DNA from: Palsa-504 sp963756575
GTDB lineage: Bacteria; Actinomycetota; Actinomycetes; Streptosporangiales; Streptosporangiaceae
Assembly (NCBI GenBank): GCA_963756575.1
Contig: CAVWOM010000009.1
Coordinates: 1-64,000, forward strand
DNA length: 64,000 nucleotides
Reading direction: 5' to 3'
The notes under the pieces were generated by a model. The model was not told the DNA's origin, made no database searches, and saw only the letters and a program-made list of their open reading frames with translations. A program made the translations under genes and the position numbers. Position 1 is the first letter of the stretch. The number at the start of each line of letters is the position of its first letter. Below are positions 48,710 to 57,667 of the stretch, one piece after another.

Positions 48710-49444
48710 TCAGGAAGAAGGCAGCCGCAGCACGTATCCCACGCCGCGCAGCGTGTGGATCAGCCGGGGCTCTTTGGTGTCGACCTTGCGCCGCAGCACG
48801 GACACGTAGGACTCGACGATGCCAGTGTCGCCGCGGAAGTCGTAGTCCCAGACGTGATCGAGGATCTGCATCTTGGACAGGACGCGGTTGGCGTTGCTCA
48901 TGAAGTACCTGAGCAGCTTGAATTCGGTGGGGGAGAGCTGGATCTGCTCCCCGCCCCGCCACACCTCGTGGCTTTCCTCGTCGAGCTCGAGGTCGGCGAA
49001 GGTCAGCCGGGGGGTCGGCTCGACGCCGTCGCCGCGGGTCCGGCGGAGCACGGCGCGGATCCGGGCGATGACCTCTTCCAGGCTGAACGGCTTGGTGACG
49101 TAGTCGTCGCCGCCCAGCGTGAGGCCGCGGATCTTGTCCTCGGTGGCGTCCCTCGCGGTCAGGAAGACGACCGGGATGCGGGCACCGCCGCCGCGCAGCC
49201 GCCTGATGACATCGAAGCCGTCCATGTCGGGCAGCATGACGTCGAGCACGATGAGGTCGGGCCGGTGTCGCTGAGCGGCCTGTACCGCCTCGGTTCCGGC
49301 TGCCGCCGTGACGACGTCGAAACCCGCGTAGCGCAGGCTCGCGGACAGCAACTCGAGAATGTTCGGCTCGTCTTCGACCACGAGGAGCCGGGCATCCGGT
49401 CGCTGCCGCGCATCGGTCAGCGTTTCCATGTTCTGTATTGTCAC
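48710..49444 (-). CDS. OmpR-family response regulator
   Basis: The receiver domain has VVEDEPNILELLSASL, the phosphorylation site in DLIVLDVMLPDMDG (Asp68 from ATG 49444) and the conserved Lys in DDYVTKPF. The C-terminal winged helix has LSPTEFKLLRYFM, then ILDHVWDYDFRGDTGIVESY and HTLRGVGYVLRL. It is the DNA-binding partner of the histidine kinase 15 bases downstream. A small LuxR-type gene ends 69 bases upstream on the same strand and may share the transcript. Confidence 0.95.
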   Translation of the reverse strand: MTIQNMETLTDARQRPDARLLVVEDEPNILELLSASLRYAGFDVVTAAAGTEAVQAAQRHRPDLIVLDVMLPDMDGFDVIRRLRGGGARIPVVFLTARDATEDKIRGLTLGGDDYVTKPFSLEEVIARIRAVLRRTRGDGVEPTPRLTFADLELDEESHEVWRGGEQIQLSPTEFKLLRYFMSNANRVLSKMQILDHVWDYDFRGDTGIVESYVSVLRRKVDTKEPRLIHTLRGVGYVLRLPSS

Positions 49445-49513
49445 CCGCCACGCTGAGGATAACCTGAAGGTCCGCTGGATAAGGTCTTCGTCCCGTAGCC
49501 GCTGCTCCGGGGG

Positions 49514-49780
49514 TTACCGCGTGGCCGGCCCGGCCCCGCGCCAGTAGGCGATGGCGGCGGGCCGCGAGCCCACGCCGAGCTTGGAGTAGATCCGCCTGAC
49601 GTGGTTCTTCACGGTTTTCTCGGCTAGGAACAGATGAGCGGCGATCTCCCCGTTGGTCTGCCCGTCCGCGATGAGCGACATGACCTCCACTTCGCGTGCG
49701 GATAGCCCGTGCGGCTCTCCGGCGCCATTAAGAACGGGTCCCTCGCCTCCGTCTGGCCGAGGGACCTTGTGATCGTCCAT
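49514..49780 (-). CDS. Stand-alone LuxR-type helix-turn-helix protein, 88 residues
   Basis: Nearly the whole protein after a 25-residue head is a LuxR C-terminal DNA-binding domain: LSAREVEVMSLIADGQTNGE, IAAHLFLAEKTVKNHVRRIY, SKLGVGSRPAAIAYW. There is no receiver or sensor domain. It may be a small GerE-like regulator working by dimerisation, or the remaining tail of a NarL-type regulator. It sits upstream of a two-component pair on the same strand. Confidence 0.85.
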   Translation of the reverse strand: MDDHKVPRPDGGEGPVLNGAGEPHGLSAREVEVMSLIADGQTNGEIAAHLFLAEKTVKNHVRRIYSKLGVGSRPAAIAYWRGAGPATR

Positions 49781-49962
49781 CTGACCTCCGACTGCGGACG
49801 CGGACCCGGCGGGGTCCGTACCGCAGCGAACGTACCAAACACGGTAGGTACCACGTCAATCCATGAAGGTTCATGCGAATGGGCGCACGAACCGATATGG
49901 GCTGACTTAGTAAGTACATGTACCCAGCCATCCCGACCTGCATACACGCGGCCGGGCGAGAG

Positions 49963-51374
49963 CTAGGCCGTGCCCTGGACGGCGGAGCCGGTGATGAGGT
50001 TCTTGGGCAGTGCCTGGTCGTGGCCAAGATCACTGAAGAACTGCTTGGCCGCGGCGGTGTTCCACTCCACTACCGACCCGGCGGCCGTGTTCGCGAACTG
50101 ACCGAACGGCACCGTGGTGGTCACCGGGTCCCGCAGCGCGAACGCGACGGAGACCAGCTGCGTCAGGCCGGTGCCCTGGTCGATCGAGATCGCGCCCGCC
50201 GCGCCGTTGGCCGCCGGGACGATCGCGAACGGGTTGGCCAGCGTCCCGGCCGACGTCATCTTGGACAAGATGCCCTTGAGCAGAACCCGCTGGTCCTGCT
50301 CGCGCTGCAGGTCGCCCTCGGCGAACGCGCGGGTGCGGACGAAGCCGAGCGCCTGGTCGCCGTTGAGGGTCTGGCAGCCCGCCTTGAGGTTCAGCCCGGC
50401 CTTCGGGTCCTTCATCGGCGCCTTGAGGCACATCTGCACGCCGCCGACGTCGTTGACCACGGTGACGAGGCCGCCGAAGCCGATGCCCATGTAATGGCTG
50501 ATGGGCAGCCCGGTGGCGTTCTGCACGGTCTGGACCAGCAGCTTCGGGCCGCCGAAGTCGTAGGCGGCGTTCAGCTTGTTGTAGCCGTGCCCGGGAATCG
50601 GCAGGTAGGAGTCCCGCGGCAGGCTGACCAGCGTGGGCCGGGTCCCGTTGGACGGCACGTGCAGCAGCATGATCGTGTCGGACCGCTGGCCGCTGATGTC
50701 ATGCCCCAGGGCCAGCTGGTTCTCTTCGTTCTTGTTCAGCCCCGCGCGGCTGTCGGATCCCGTGATCAGCCAGTTCGTCCCGGCCGAGGTGAACGCCGTC
50801 GGCACGAGCGCGTCGACCTTGGTCAGCTTCGAGCTCACGCTGAAGTAGACGGCCACCCCGGCTATCACGATCAGTGCCACCAGGCCGGCCAAGATGGCGA
50901 GCAGGCGCCGTGGCCGCAGCCACCGCCGTCCGCCGCGCCCGGGGACCCGGTATCCGCCCCCGCCGCCGGAACCCGAGCGCGACGGCGGCTGAGAAGGCCA
51001 CGCGGCCTGGTCCGGTCCGGCCGCGTTCCGGAACCCCGCCCCACCGTCGCCGCGTCCGGCCGCCCGTCGCCGGCCGCGTACCGGCGCCGCCCGCCGTCGC
51101 CCGTACCGGGCGCCCGCCCGTCGCCGGCCGCGTACCAGTTATCGCCCGCCGAGCCCGCCCGTGGTGAATTCTGCCGTGGTGAGCCCGCCCGCGGCGGGTC
51201 CTGCCGTGGTGGGGCCTGCCGCGGCGGGTCCTGCCGCGGTGAGCCCTGCCCCCGCGATCCGCCGCCCGGCGCGCCCTGTCCCCGCGGCGTGAAGCTCGGC
51301 TGCGCACGCCGGCCTGCCCCGCCCGGCTGGTCAGCCTCGTCGTTGTACCACCCGCGTGGCCAGTCATTACTCAT
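49963..51374 (-). CDS. LytR-CpsA-Psr (LCP) family cell-wall ligase, apparent frameshift in the N-terminal tail
   Basis: The catalytic region has a membrane span (GLVALIVIAGVAVYFSV), then WLITGSDSRAG, QRSDTIMLLHVP, LVSLPRDSYLPIPGHGYNKL, the Asp in VVNDVGG, and FVRTRAF with its Arg residues. LCP enzymes join polymers such as arabinogalactan or teichoic acids to peptidoglycan. The N-terminal tail (MSNDWPRGWYNDEADQPGG from 51374) is in another frame, Arg-Pro-Gly-Ser-rich. The frames meet near 51040-51080 as if one base were lost. After the break it reads AAWPSQPPSRSGSGGG. An intact gene would give about 470 residues. Confidence 0.85.
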
Positions 51375-51520
51375 CACAGCCCCCAGACCGTGCGTCAGCA
51401 CCATAGGCCAGACCGGCAGAGACGGAAGATCCCGTGAACACGGAGTCGATGCTATTAGCAAAAGGGCGCTTTCCAGTCAACCCTTGGCGCTAACGACCGA
51501 AAATCCAGATTCCTGGATGT

Positions 51521-51542
51521 CCCGGCGCGCGACGGCGCCGGG
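51521..51542 (-). terminator. Hairpin downstream of tRNA-His
   Basis: The 8-base arms CCCGGCGC and GCGCCGGG enclose 6 bases, about 11 bases after the tRNA end. No T run follows, so its action as a terminator is uncertain. Confidence 0.4.
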
Positions 51543-51553
51543 AGCCGATCAGA

Positions 51554-51631
51554 TGGGGTGAGTGAAGGGATTCGAACCCTCGACATCCAGGACCACAACC
51601 TGGCGCTCTAACCAACTGAGCTACACCCACC
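51554..51631 (-). tRNA. tRNA-His (anticodon GTG)
   Basis: The minus strand starts GGTGGGTGTAGCTCAGTTGG, with the extra G at position -1 that marks tRNA-His. The anticodon loop TTGTGGT has anticodon GTG. The T arm is GAGGGTTCGAATCCCTT. Acceptor arms GTGGGTG and CACTCAC pair (one G-U). C73 is present and CCA is encoded at 51554-51556. Confidence 0.95.
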
Positions 51632-51733
51632 ATCGTCACCTGGCCATGCGGCCGAGTGACAGCAGAACGCGCGTTGCCCGGGAGGACATCGCGCGGCTGG
51701 ACACAAGTATAGCGGTCCTCGCGCCCGCCCGCG

Positions 51734-52360
51734 TCACATGCCCGGAGAGCCGTGGACCCGGGCCTCCGGCTCGGCGTACTTCGCGGCGATCTCCCGCGCG
51801 GTAGCGGAGTCCGGGCCCGGCTGCGGCACGAACAGCGCCTCCCGGTAATACCGCAGCTCCTGCACGCTCTCCCTGATGTCCGCCAGCGCCCGGTGGCCGC
51901 CGTGCTTGGCGGGCGAGGCGAAGTAGGCCCGCGGGAACCAGCGCCGGGCCAGCTCCTTGATGCTGGACACGTCGACCAGCCGGTAGTGCAGGTAGGCGTC
52001 GAGCTCGGGCATGTCCCGCGCGATGAACCAGCGGTCGGTGGAGATCGAGTTCCCGCACAGCGGAACCTTCTTCGGCTCGGCGACGTGCCCGCGCACGTAG
52101 CCGAGCACGCGGTCGGCGGCCTCGTTCACCGTGATCCCGCTCGGCAGCTCGTCGAGCAGCCCCGACGCGGTATGCATCTCACGAACCACGTCCGGCATCG
52201 TCTCCAGCGCCTCGGCCGGCGGCTTGATGATCAAGTCGACGCCCTCGTCCAGCAGGTTGAGGTCACCGTCGGTCACCAGGCAGGCAATCTCGACGAGGGC
52301 ATCCCGTTCGATGTCGAGCCCCGTCATCTCGCAGTCGATCCACACGAGCCGGTCGTTCAT
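51734..52360 (-). CDS. orn: Oligoribonuclease
   Basis: This 3'-5' exonuclease of the DEDDh type degrades very short RNAs and linear pGpG. Motifs are VWIDCEMTGLD (with the Asp and Glu), LCGNSISTDRWFIARDMPEL and KHGGHRALADIRESV (with the His and Asp). Length is 208 residues. ATG at 52360 is preferred, although two GTG codons precede it in frame (up to 52366). A long G-rich tract lies upstream of the start on this strand. Confidence 0.97.
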   Translation of the reverse strand: MNDRLVWIDCEMTGLDIERDALVEIACLVTDGDLNLLDEGVDLIIKPPAEALETMPDVVREMHTASGLLDELPSGITVNEAADRVLGYVRGHVAEPKKVPLCGNSISTDRWFIARDMPELDAYLHYRLVDVSSIKELARRWFPRAYFASPAKHGGHRALADIRESVQELRYYREALFVPQPGPDSATAREIAAKYAEPEARVHGSPGM

Positions 52361-52435
52361 CACCACAGCTTATTGCTTCGAGCACCGTGAACCGCCAGCA
52401 GAAACCTTTTTAGCCAACGAACCGCACCCACCAGC

Positions 52436-52680
52436 CAGCCACAACGATCCCCAAACCCCCTCCCCAACCCCACCCACCCCTCCAGCCACCCCCTCCTCCC
52501 ACCCCGCCGTCCCCTCACCCCCGCCGTCCCTCACCCCCGCCGTCCCCCCAGCCCGCCGTCCCTCACCCCGCCGTCCCCTCACCCCCGCCGTCCCTCACCC
52601 CGCCGTCCCCCCAGCCCGCCGTCCCTCACCCCGCCGTCCCCCCAGCCCGCCGTCTCCCAGCCCGCCGTCCCCTCCGCCAT
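52436..52680. repeat. C-rich low-complexity tract with imperfect repeats
   Basis: The plus strand is almost only C with scattered T, G and A. From about 52500 it repeats ccccgccgtccctcac and variants (cccgccgtcccctca, cccagcccgccgtcc). The minus strand is the matching G-rich strand, with potential for quadruplex folding. It lies just upstream of orn. The open frames across it are of very biased composition and I do not regard them as genes. Confidence 0.85.
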
Positions 52681-52712
52681 CTCATGCCTCCCGCCCTGCC
52701 GTCCGCCAGTCG

Positions 52713-53150
52713 CGTCCGCCAGCCCGGTCCCGGAGCTCACACCCGTCACATGGCATCAGCCGTCGGCAACCACAGCGATGTGACGTTGAGGTGGTAAGGA
52801 CAACCGCGATGTGGCATCGCTGTGGTAGGCGACCCCCCACGCGGCGCCGCTGTGGTAAGCGGCCCGGCCCGTGCGGCGTCACTGTGGTAGCGCCCCGCCC
52901 GGTAGTCCCGTCCGCCAGCCCGGTCCCGGAGCTCACACCCGTCACACGGCATCAGCCGTCGGCAACCACAGCGATGTGACGTTGAGGTGGTAAGGACAAC
53001 CGCGATGTGGCATCGCTGTGGTAGGCGGCCCCCCACGCGGCGCCGCTGTGGTAGGCGGCCCCCCACGCGGCGCCGCTGTGGTAGGCGGCCCCCCACGCGG
53101 CGCCGCTGTGGTAAGCGGCCCGGTCCGTGCGGCCCCAGCTGGTACCGCGC
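52713..53150. repeat. 196-bp tandem duplication with nested 30-bp repeats
   Basis: A block starting cgtccgccagcccggtcccg at 52713 recurs 196 bases later at 52909. Each copy holds the inverted pair ACCACAGCGATG and CATCGCTGTGGT (52769-52780 with 52815-52826; 52965-52976 with 53011-53022). The second copy carries three perfect copies of a 30-base unit starting gctgtggtaggcggcc (from about 53019), while the first has a single divergent copy. No coding gene is apparent. It could be a structural or protein-binding array. Confidence 0.85.
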
Positions 53151-53242
53151 GCCCCTCAAGAACCGCGCACGCCTCTCAAGAACCAGCAGCCCGGGCCGCT
53201 CCGCAGAAGAGCCGGCCCAGGACCGGTGCTGCTAGACCACGA

Positions 53243-53932
53243 CTAGACCACAGCGGCGCTCAGGCCGGGGATGTCGTGGGCGCGAGAACTCAGCCGCAGG
53301 GGAGATCCGTGGGCACGGACGGGATCGGGCAGGTCCCGGTTGAGGGCGCCCACGGCGGTGAGGTGCTCGATGTCGATGCCGCCGGGGCCGAGGTTGTCGC
53401 ACTCGGGTACCTGGGAGGCGCCGTAGTGGCCGCCCCGGGCCCACAGCGCCCGGCTGCGGGGCCGCGCTAGCTGGCGGTACGGGGCCGGCTGGCCTGCCGG
53501 CCAGCGCCGCGGGATCTGCCACGAGTCGAGCCAGCCCAAGATCGCGGCCAGCCCGATCATCTGGAAGCTGGTGAACGGCTCCCGGGGCGTCCCCAGCACC
53601 CCGATCTGCACGCACAGCCGGCCTTCGCGGTTCACGCCCGCGGGCCGGAGCCGCGGCCGGTCCGGCTCGTAGTCCAGGTACTCCGGCATGCCCAGCGCGC
53701 ACCCTGCCCGGACGATCGGCAGCAGTTGCGCGATGTCACCCGTCAGCGGGTCCCATACCAGGTGACATGGCCGCTCCTCCTGGTTCAGCCGCTGCGCGGC
53801 CGACCAGACGGAAACGGTACGCGGATCGGCGCCTAGCGTAAGCCAGATTACGCGCGGTGCCCCGCCCCCCAGCTGTCCCCCGTCGACCCGGGCCCGGATG
53901 CATCTGGCGCCCGGCATCCACGCGTCAGCCAC
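53243..53932 (-). CDS. Amidase-like (peptidoglycan-recognition fold) protein
   Basis: This protein of 229 residues begins MADAWMPGARCIRARVDGG. The region ERPCHLVWDPLTGDIAQLLP recalls the central strand of N-acetylmuramoyl-L-alanine amidases (family 2). GGHYGASQVPECDNLGPGGI recalls their C-terminal motif, usually H-x-x-VPEN-x-W-DPG. Several usual zinc-site residues seem changed, so it may bind rather than cut peptidoglycan or its relatives. No signal peptide is seen. It stands alone between a repeat block and a hairpin cluster. Confidence 0.6.
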   Translation of the reverse strand: MADAWMPGARCIRARVDGGQLGGGAPRVIWLTLGADPRTVSVWSAAQRLNQEERPCHLVWDPLTGDIAQLLPIVRAGCALGMPEYLDYEPDRPRLRPAGVNREGRLCVQIGVLGTPREPFTSFQMIGLAAILGWLDSWQIPRRWPAGQPAPYRQLARPRSRALWARGGHYGASQVPECDNLGPGGIDIEHLTAVGALNRDLPDPVRAHGSPLRLSSRAHDIPGLSAAVV

Positions 53933-54349
53933 AGGGTCCCTCCCAGCTTCAGACGGTCTAGACCTTCTAGCTCCCTTTCACCTGCTTACGTCACGATTCA
54001 TGAATAGTCCAGAGGTGCGGCGTTAAGATTTTCCGCAGCATACGTACAGCGATTCGGTAGGTCATGCCCGTGACCAGCGCTGCTCCCCTGGGATTCCGGG
54101 CGCTCCGCGCCTGACCGCCTAGGTCAGCCAGAGCCTGGGCTACCCCGGCTCATCGAGGGCGGCGGAGGGTCCCGGGCTGGCCCCTGGGGGCCAGCCGGAC
54201 ACGGCGTCCGCCGGGAGACGGAATATCGACGGGCTCCGGCGCCCCGCTCACGCCGGGCAGAACCCGGCGCCCCGCTCTCGCCGGGCCTGCCGCTCGGCTT
54301 CCGCCTGCCGAGCTTTGCAGAGGCCCGGCGCCCCGCTTGCGCCGGGCCT
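53933..54349. other. Intergenic stretch with a hairpin cluster
   Basis: This 417-base region has an AT-richer left part (about 53990-54060), probably the promoter of the amidase-like gene. The right part is packed with GC hairpins at 54175-54196 and 54236-54350. No gene is seen. Confidence 0.5.
54175..54196. terminator. Perfect GC hairpin
   Basis: The arms GGCTGGCCCC and GGGGCCAGCC are separated by TG. No T run follows on either strand. It may add to the terminator cluster downstream of the DapA-family gene. Confidence 0.4.
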
Positions 54350-54350
54350 C
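54236..54350 (-). terminator. Three stacked, related hairpins after the DapA-family gene
   Basis: Three units share arms of the form CCGGCG/CGCCGG and a loop ccccgcttg, ccccgctct or ccccgctca: 54236-54256, 54263-54285 and 54320-54350. The last has 11-base arms and begins at the final base of the stop codon. The arms grow from 6 to 7 to 11 bases toward the gene. The array probably ends or protects the transcript. Confidence 0.7.
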
Positions 54351-55246
54351 TACACAAAACGACGCGCCACCCCAGCCGCGGGTTCACCCCCGGCTAGGTA
54401 AAGAACAGGTAACTGTGGAAGGGCGGCCACTTCGGCTTCGATCGCGGCGGCTACCTGCGGGTCCGGCGGGTCCACCGTCATCCGGGCCGCCGTCCCGGCC
54501 AGCCCGCGCGCGCCCAGCGCGTGCTTGAGCCGGCCGATGCTCGCCCCGAGCGCGACGACCCGGTCCAGCCTCTCCTGCCAGGCGGGGTCCTTGACCAGCG
54601 CGGCGTACAGCTCCGGGTAGGCCGAACTGCGCCCGGAGATCACCCCCGCACCGCCAGCCCGGACCGTGGCCCAGGGGTCGGCGTCATTGCCGGAGAAGAT
54701 CCGCAGGCCGGGCGCGGCCGCGACGTACCCGGCCAGGTCGGCCGAGGCGGACCCGCTGATCTTGGCTCCGGCCAGCCCGGCCGCCTGCGCCGCCTCCGCA
54801 AGCAGCGTGGGGGATACGGTGAGCCCGGTCCGTTCGGGAAAAATGTAGGCGTAGAGCTCGGCCTCGGGTGCGGCCTCGCGTACGTGCCGGTAGTGGGTCA
54901 CGAGCTCGTCGGGGCGGGCCGGCAGGTAGTAGGGCGTGATCGCGGCCATGCGCCGGGCGCCGAGGGCGACCGCCGCGCGGGCCAGCCGGGCCGCGTGCCG
55001 GGCGTCCGGGGCGCCGATGTGCACGATGACGCGATCCGGGCCGCCCTCGGCCAGCGCCTGCTCGGCCAGCCACAGCCGCTCGGCGTCCTCGAGCGCGGGA
55101 AACTCGCCGGTCGTCCCGGCCACGAGCAGGCCGTCCAGCCGCCCGCAGATCAGCTTGTACAGCGTGCGGTTGGCGTCCTGGTCCAGCTCGCCGTCGGGGG
55201 TGAACAGCGTCGGGACCGCGGCGAGGACGACCGGGGGAGCTGTCAT
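54350..55246 (-). CDS. DapA/N-acetylneuraminate-lyase family aldolase
   Basis: The enzyme has the class I aldolase barrel of this family. GTTGEFPAL is the pyruvate-binding loop, YAYIFPERTG carries the catalytic Tyr, and GAKISGS holds the Schiff-base Lys. Length is 298 residues. ATG at 55246 overlaps the stop of the upstream membrane-protein gene (ATGA), so the two are translated together. The sequence differs from the biosynthetic DapA at several places (GRSSAYPELYAALV), so a catabolic keto-acid lyase is more likely than lysine synthesis. The exact substrate is unknown. Confidence 0.85.
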   Translation of the reverse strand: MTAPPVVLAAVPTLFTPDGELDQDANRTLYKLICGRLDGLLVAGTTGEFPALEDAERLWLAEQALAEGGPDRVIVHIGAPDARHAARLARAAVALGARRMAAITPYYLPARPDELVTHYRHVREAAPEAELYAYIFPERTGLTVSPTLLAEAAQAAGLAGAKISGSASADLAGYVAAAPGLRIFSGNDADPWATVRAGGAGVISGRSSAYPELYAALVKDPAWQERLDRVVALGASIGRLKHALGARGLAGTAARMTVDPPDPQVAAAIEAEVAALPQLPVLYLAGGEPAAGVARRFV

Positions 55247-55749
55247 CCGAACTGCTGCGGCTTGAAGAACGCGCTCGATTCCCGGCGCCACAGGAAGATG
55301 ATCGCGCCCAGCCCGACGACCCACAGCGCCACCGCGAAGATGATGCCGAGCACCGACGGCGCGTTCAGCACGCTGAACAGGCTCAAGGTGGCCAGCCCGA
55401 AGAACACGCTCGAGGTGATCCGGGCCCAGTTCTTGCCCTGGCCGTTCGCCCGGGCCATCCACAGCCACAGCACCGCGCCGACCGCGCCGGAGAGTATGGC
55501 GATCACGATGCCCAGGTTGAAGGCCTGGTTGACCTGAGCCGCGGTCAGGTTGGGGTGGTCTTTCTTGAGCGCGGCCTTGCTGGCCGCGATGTTGGCCAGC
55601 GGGAGGATCACCGAGACGATCAGGCTGACCGTGCTGACGGCCGCCCCGGCGTACATGAGCTTGACCGCCTTCTGCACCGAAGGCGGGGCCTCGCCCCGGT
55701 CCGGCTCGACGGGCTTTCCGCTCGACGGATAGGGCTGGTACCCGGACAT
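55243..55749 (-). CDS. Four-span membrane protein of unknown function
   Basis: The N-terminal 25 residues are polar (SGYQPYPSSGKPVEPDRGEA). Four hydrophobic spans follow, for example MYAGAAVSTVSLIVSVILPL, IVIAILSGAVGAVLWLWMA and VLGIIFAVALWVVGLGAIIF. Length is 168 residues from ATG 55749. The layout is common in actinobacterial envelope proteins with a Pro-rich head. It overlaps the DapA-family gene by four bases. Confidence 0.8.
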   Translation of the reverse strand: MSGYQPYPSSGKPVEPDRGEAPPSVQKAVKLMYAGAAVSTVSLIVSVILPLANIAASKAALKKDHPNLTAAQVNQAFNLGIVIAILSGAVGAVLWLWMARANGQGKNWARITSSVFFGLATLSLFSVLNAPSVLGIIFAVALWVVGLGAIIFLWRRESSAFFKPQQFG

Positions 55750-55870
55750 GGCGACCTCTGCTGGATGAAGAAAGCTGGCGGACCCGCGGTCCCGCGCTGA
55801 TCTACAGAGCTTAGTGGCTCACCCCCGGACGGGCTATTCGGCTCGTCGGGTTCGGTGATACTGAAGGGCG

Positions 55871-56767
55871 ATGACGGACGACATCTCGACCAGCCCGGCC
55901 GGGCCGCGGGCCGATCCCGCGCCGCGGGCCAGCACGGCCCCGCAGGCCGCGCCCGCCCCGCAGGCCGCGCCCGCCCCGCAGGCCGGCACAGCGCCGCAGG
56001 CCCCGCTTGCGCCTCCGCCCGCGTGGCTGCAGCGCTGGGAGATCGTCGCCGTGTTCGCGGTCTCGCTCGGCGCCAGCGGCCTGTACGCGCTGGTCTCGCT
56101 CATCGGCTCGCTGACCGCGAAGCAGTCGCTCAGCCATCAGACCGCCACCCTTAACGGCTCGCTGGCCCCCGGCCGCCCGCTCCTCGACCTCATCGAGCAG
56201 CTGCTGAACATCACCCTGTCGCTCGCCCCGGTGCTGCTGGTCTTCTACCTGCTGGCCCGCGCGGGGGAGCGGCCGTCCTCGATCGGGGTGGACGCCAAGG
56301 AGCCGGGCCGGGACCTGGCCCGCGGCGCCGTGCTGGCCGCGCTCATCGGCGGCAGCGGCCTGGTCCTGTACCTGATCGCCTACCACATCGGCGTGGAGCT
56401 GAACGTGGTGGCCGAGAGCCTGCCGGACATCTGGTGGCGGTTCCCGGTGCTGATCCTCTCCGCGGCGCAGAACGCCGCCGTGGAAGAGGTCATCGTCGTC
56501 GGGTACCTGCTGAGCAGGCTGGACAAGCTCGGCGTCCGGCCGTCCCGGGCGATCGCGCTGAGCGCGGTGATCCGCGGCTCCTATCACCTGTACCAGGGCG
56601 TGGGCGGCTTCATCGGCAACGCGGTCATGGGCCTGATCTTCGGCTACCTCTACCGCCGCTGGGGCCGGGTGATGCCGCTGTTCATCGCCCACTTCCTGAT
56701 CGACTCGGTGACCTTCGTCGGCTACGCCCTGCTGGTCGGCCACGTGTCCTGGCTGCCGAAGCCATGA
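55871..56767 (+). CDS. CPBP-family intramembrane metalloprotease
   Basis: A Pro-Ala-rich head of about 50 residues precedes about seven membrane spans. The signature Glu pair is in AAVEEVIVVGYLLSRL, and the second motif with His is in SYHLYQGVGGF and LFIAHFLIDSV. Members of this Abi/CAAX-like group cut membrane proteins within the bilayer. The stop overlaps the start of the M50 protease gene (ATGA). The start at 55871 follows gaagggcg weakly. Confidence 0.88.
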   Translation: MTDDISTSPAGPRADPAPRASTAPQAAPAPQAAPAPQAGTAPQAPLAPPPAWLQRWEIVAVFAVSLGASGLYALVSLIGSLTAKQSLSHQTATLNGSLAPGRPLLDLIEQLLNITLSLAPVLLVFYLLARAGERPSSIGVDAKEPGRDLARGAVLAALIGGSGLVLYLIAYHIGVELNVVAESLPDIWWRFPVLILSAAQNAAVEEVIVVGYLLSRLDKLGVRPSRAIALSAVIRGSYHLYQGVGGFIGNAVMGLIFGYLYRRWGRVMPLFIAHFLIDSVTFVGYALLVGHVSWLPKP

Positions 56768-57489
56768 GCGTGCTCGCCCGGCTGTGGGACCGGATCTCGG
56801 GCACCCAGCCGCTGCCGGCCGCCTGGGTGATCGCCCTGACGGGCCTGGTGGCGCTGGCCGTCGTGCTGAATACCGGGTCGTGGCGGCTGGCCGGCAAGGT
56901 CATCACGATCGCGCACGAGGGCGGCCACGCGCTGGTTTCCGTGCTGTCCGGGCGGCGCCTCGACGGCATCAGGCTGCACTCGGACAGCTCGGGCGTGACC
57001 TATTCGCGCGGCCGCCAGGCCGGCCCCGGCCTGGTGCTCACCGCGGCGGCGGGCTACCTCATGCCGTCCCTGCTCGGCGCGGGCGCCGCCTGGCTGCTGG
57101 CGGCGCGGCACCTGACCGCGATGCTCTGGCTCGCCCTGTTCCTCCTGGCCGCGACGTTCCTGGCCATCCGCAATCTCTACGGCGCGGTGGCGGTGCTGTT
57201 CACCGCGGCCGCCGTGTTCGCGGTGAGCTACTACGCCAGCCCGGCCGTGCAGGCCGGGTTCGCCTACCTGGCCGCCTGGTTCCTGCTGTTCGGCGGGGTG
57301 CGCCCGGCGTTCGAGCTGGCCCGCGGGCGCCGCCAGCGGTGGGCCCGCGGTTCGGACGCCGAGCAGCTGGCCCGGCTGACGGGTGCCCCGGCCGGCCTCT
57401 GGATAGTGCTGTTCGTGCTGGTCACGCTGGGCGCCCTGGTCGGCGGAGCCTACCTGCTGGCGCCGCCGGGCTGGCCCCCGGTTTCCTGA
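56764..57489 (+). CDS. M50-type membrane metalloprotease
   Basis: The zinc motif HEGGH in ITIAHEGGHALVSVLSGRRL fits the HExxH of the M50 group. About five spans follow. Length is 241 residues. It is translationally coupled to the CPBP protease gene upstream. Together they form a small operon for membrane proteolysis with unknown targets. Confidence 0.88.
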   Translation: MSVLARLWDRISGTQPLPAAWVIALTGLVALAVVLNTGSWRLAGKVITIAHEGGHALVSVLSGRRLDGIRLHSDSSGVTYSRGRQAGPGLVLTAAAGYLMPSLLGAGAAWLLAARHLTAMLWLALFLLAATFLAIRNLYGAVAVLFTAAAVFAVSYYASPAVQAGFAYLAAWFLLFGGVRPAFELARGRRQRWARGSDAEQLARLTGAPAGLWIVLFVLVTLGALVGGAYLLAPPGWPPVS

Positions 57490-57667
57490 CATCACCATCC
57501 GGTCCGGCTCGACCCGGACCGTCGGCTGCAATCGATGGCGGCGAAGCCTGGGCGCACCGTCGTTATGTCGCTATTATGTCGCACAGAGATTGAATTTCGT
57601 TGACGGTATACGAGAAACACCGTTATCATCACCCGATAGTAAAGTTCTGACTACCCGAGAAGGGGCG

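Noticed and set aside
52713..53150. Possible CRISPR array
   Set aside because: The 30-bp units are head to tail without unique spacers, and no cas gene is near.
52131..53470. Open frames through the C-rich tract and the 196-bp duplication
   Set aside because: Proteins would be simple Pro/Ser/Arg repeats copied from DNA repeats. There is no start site or family support.
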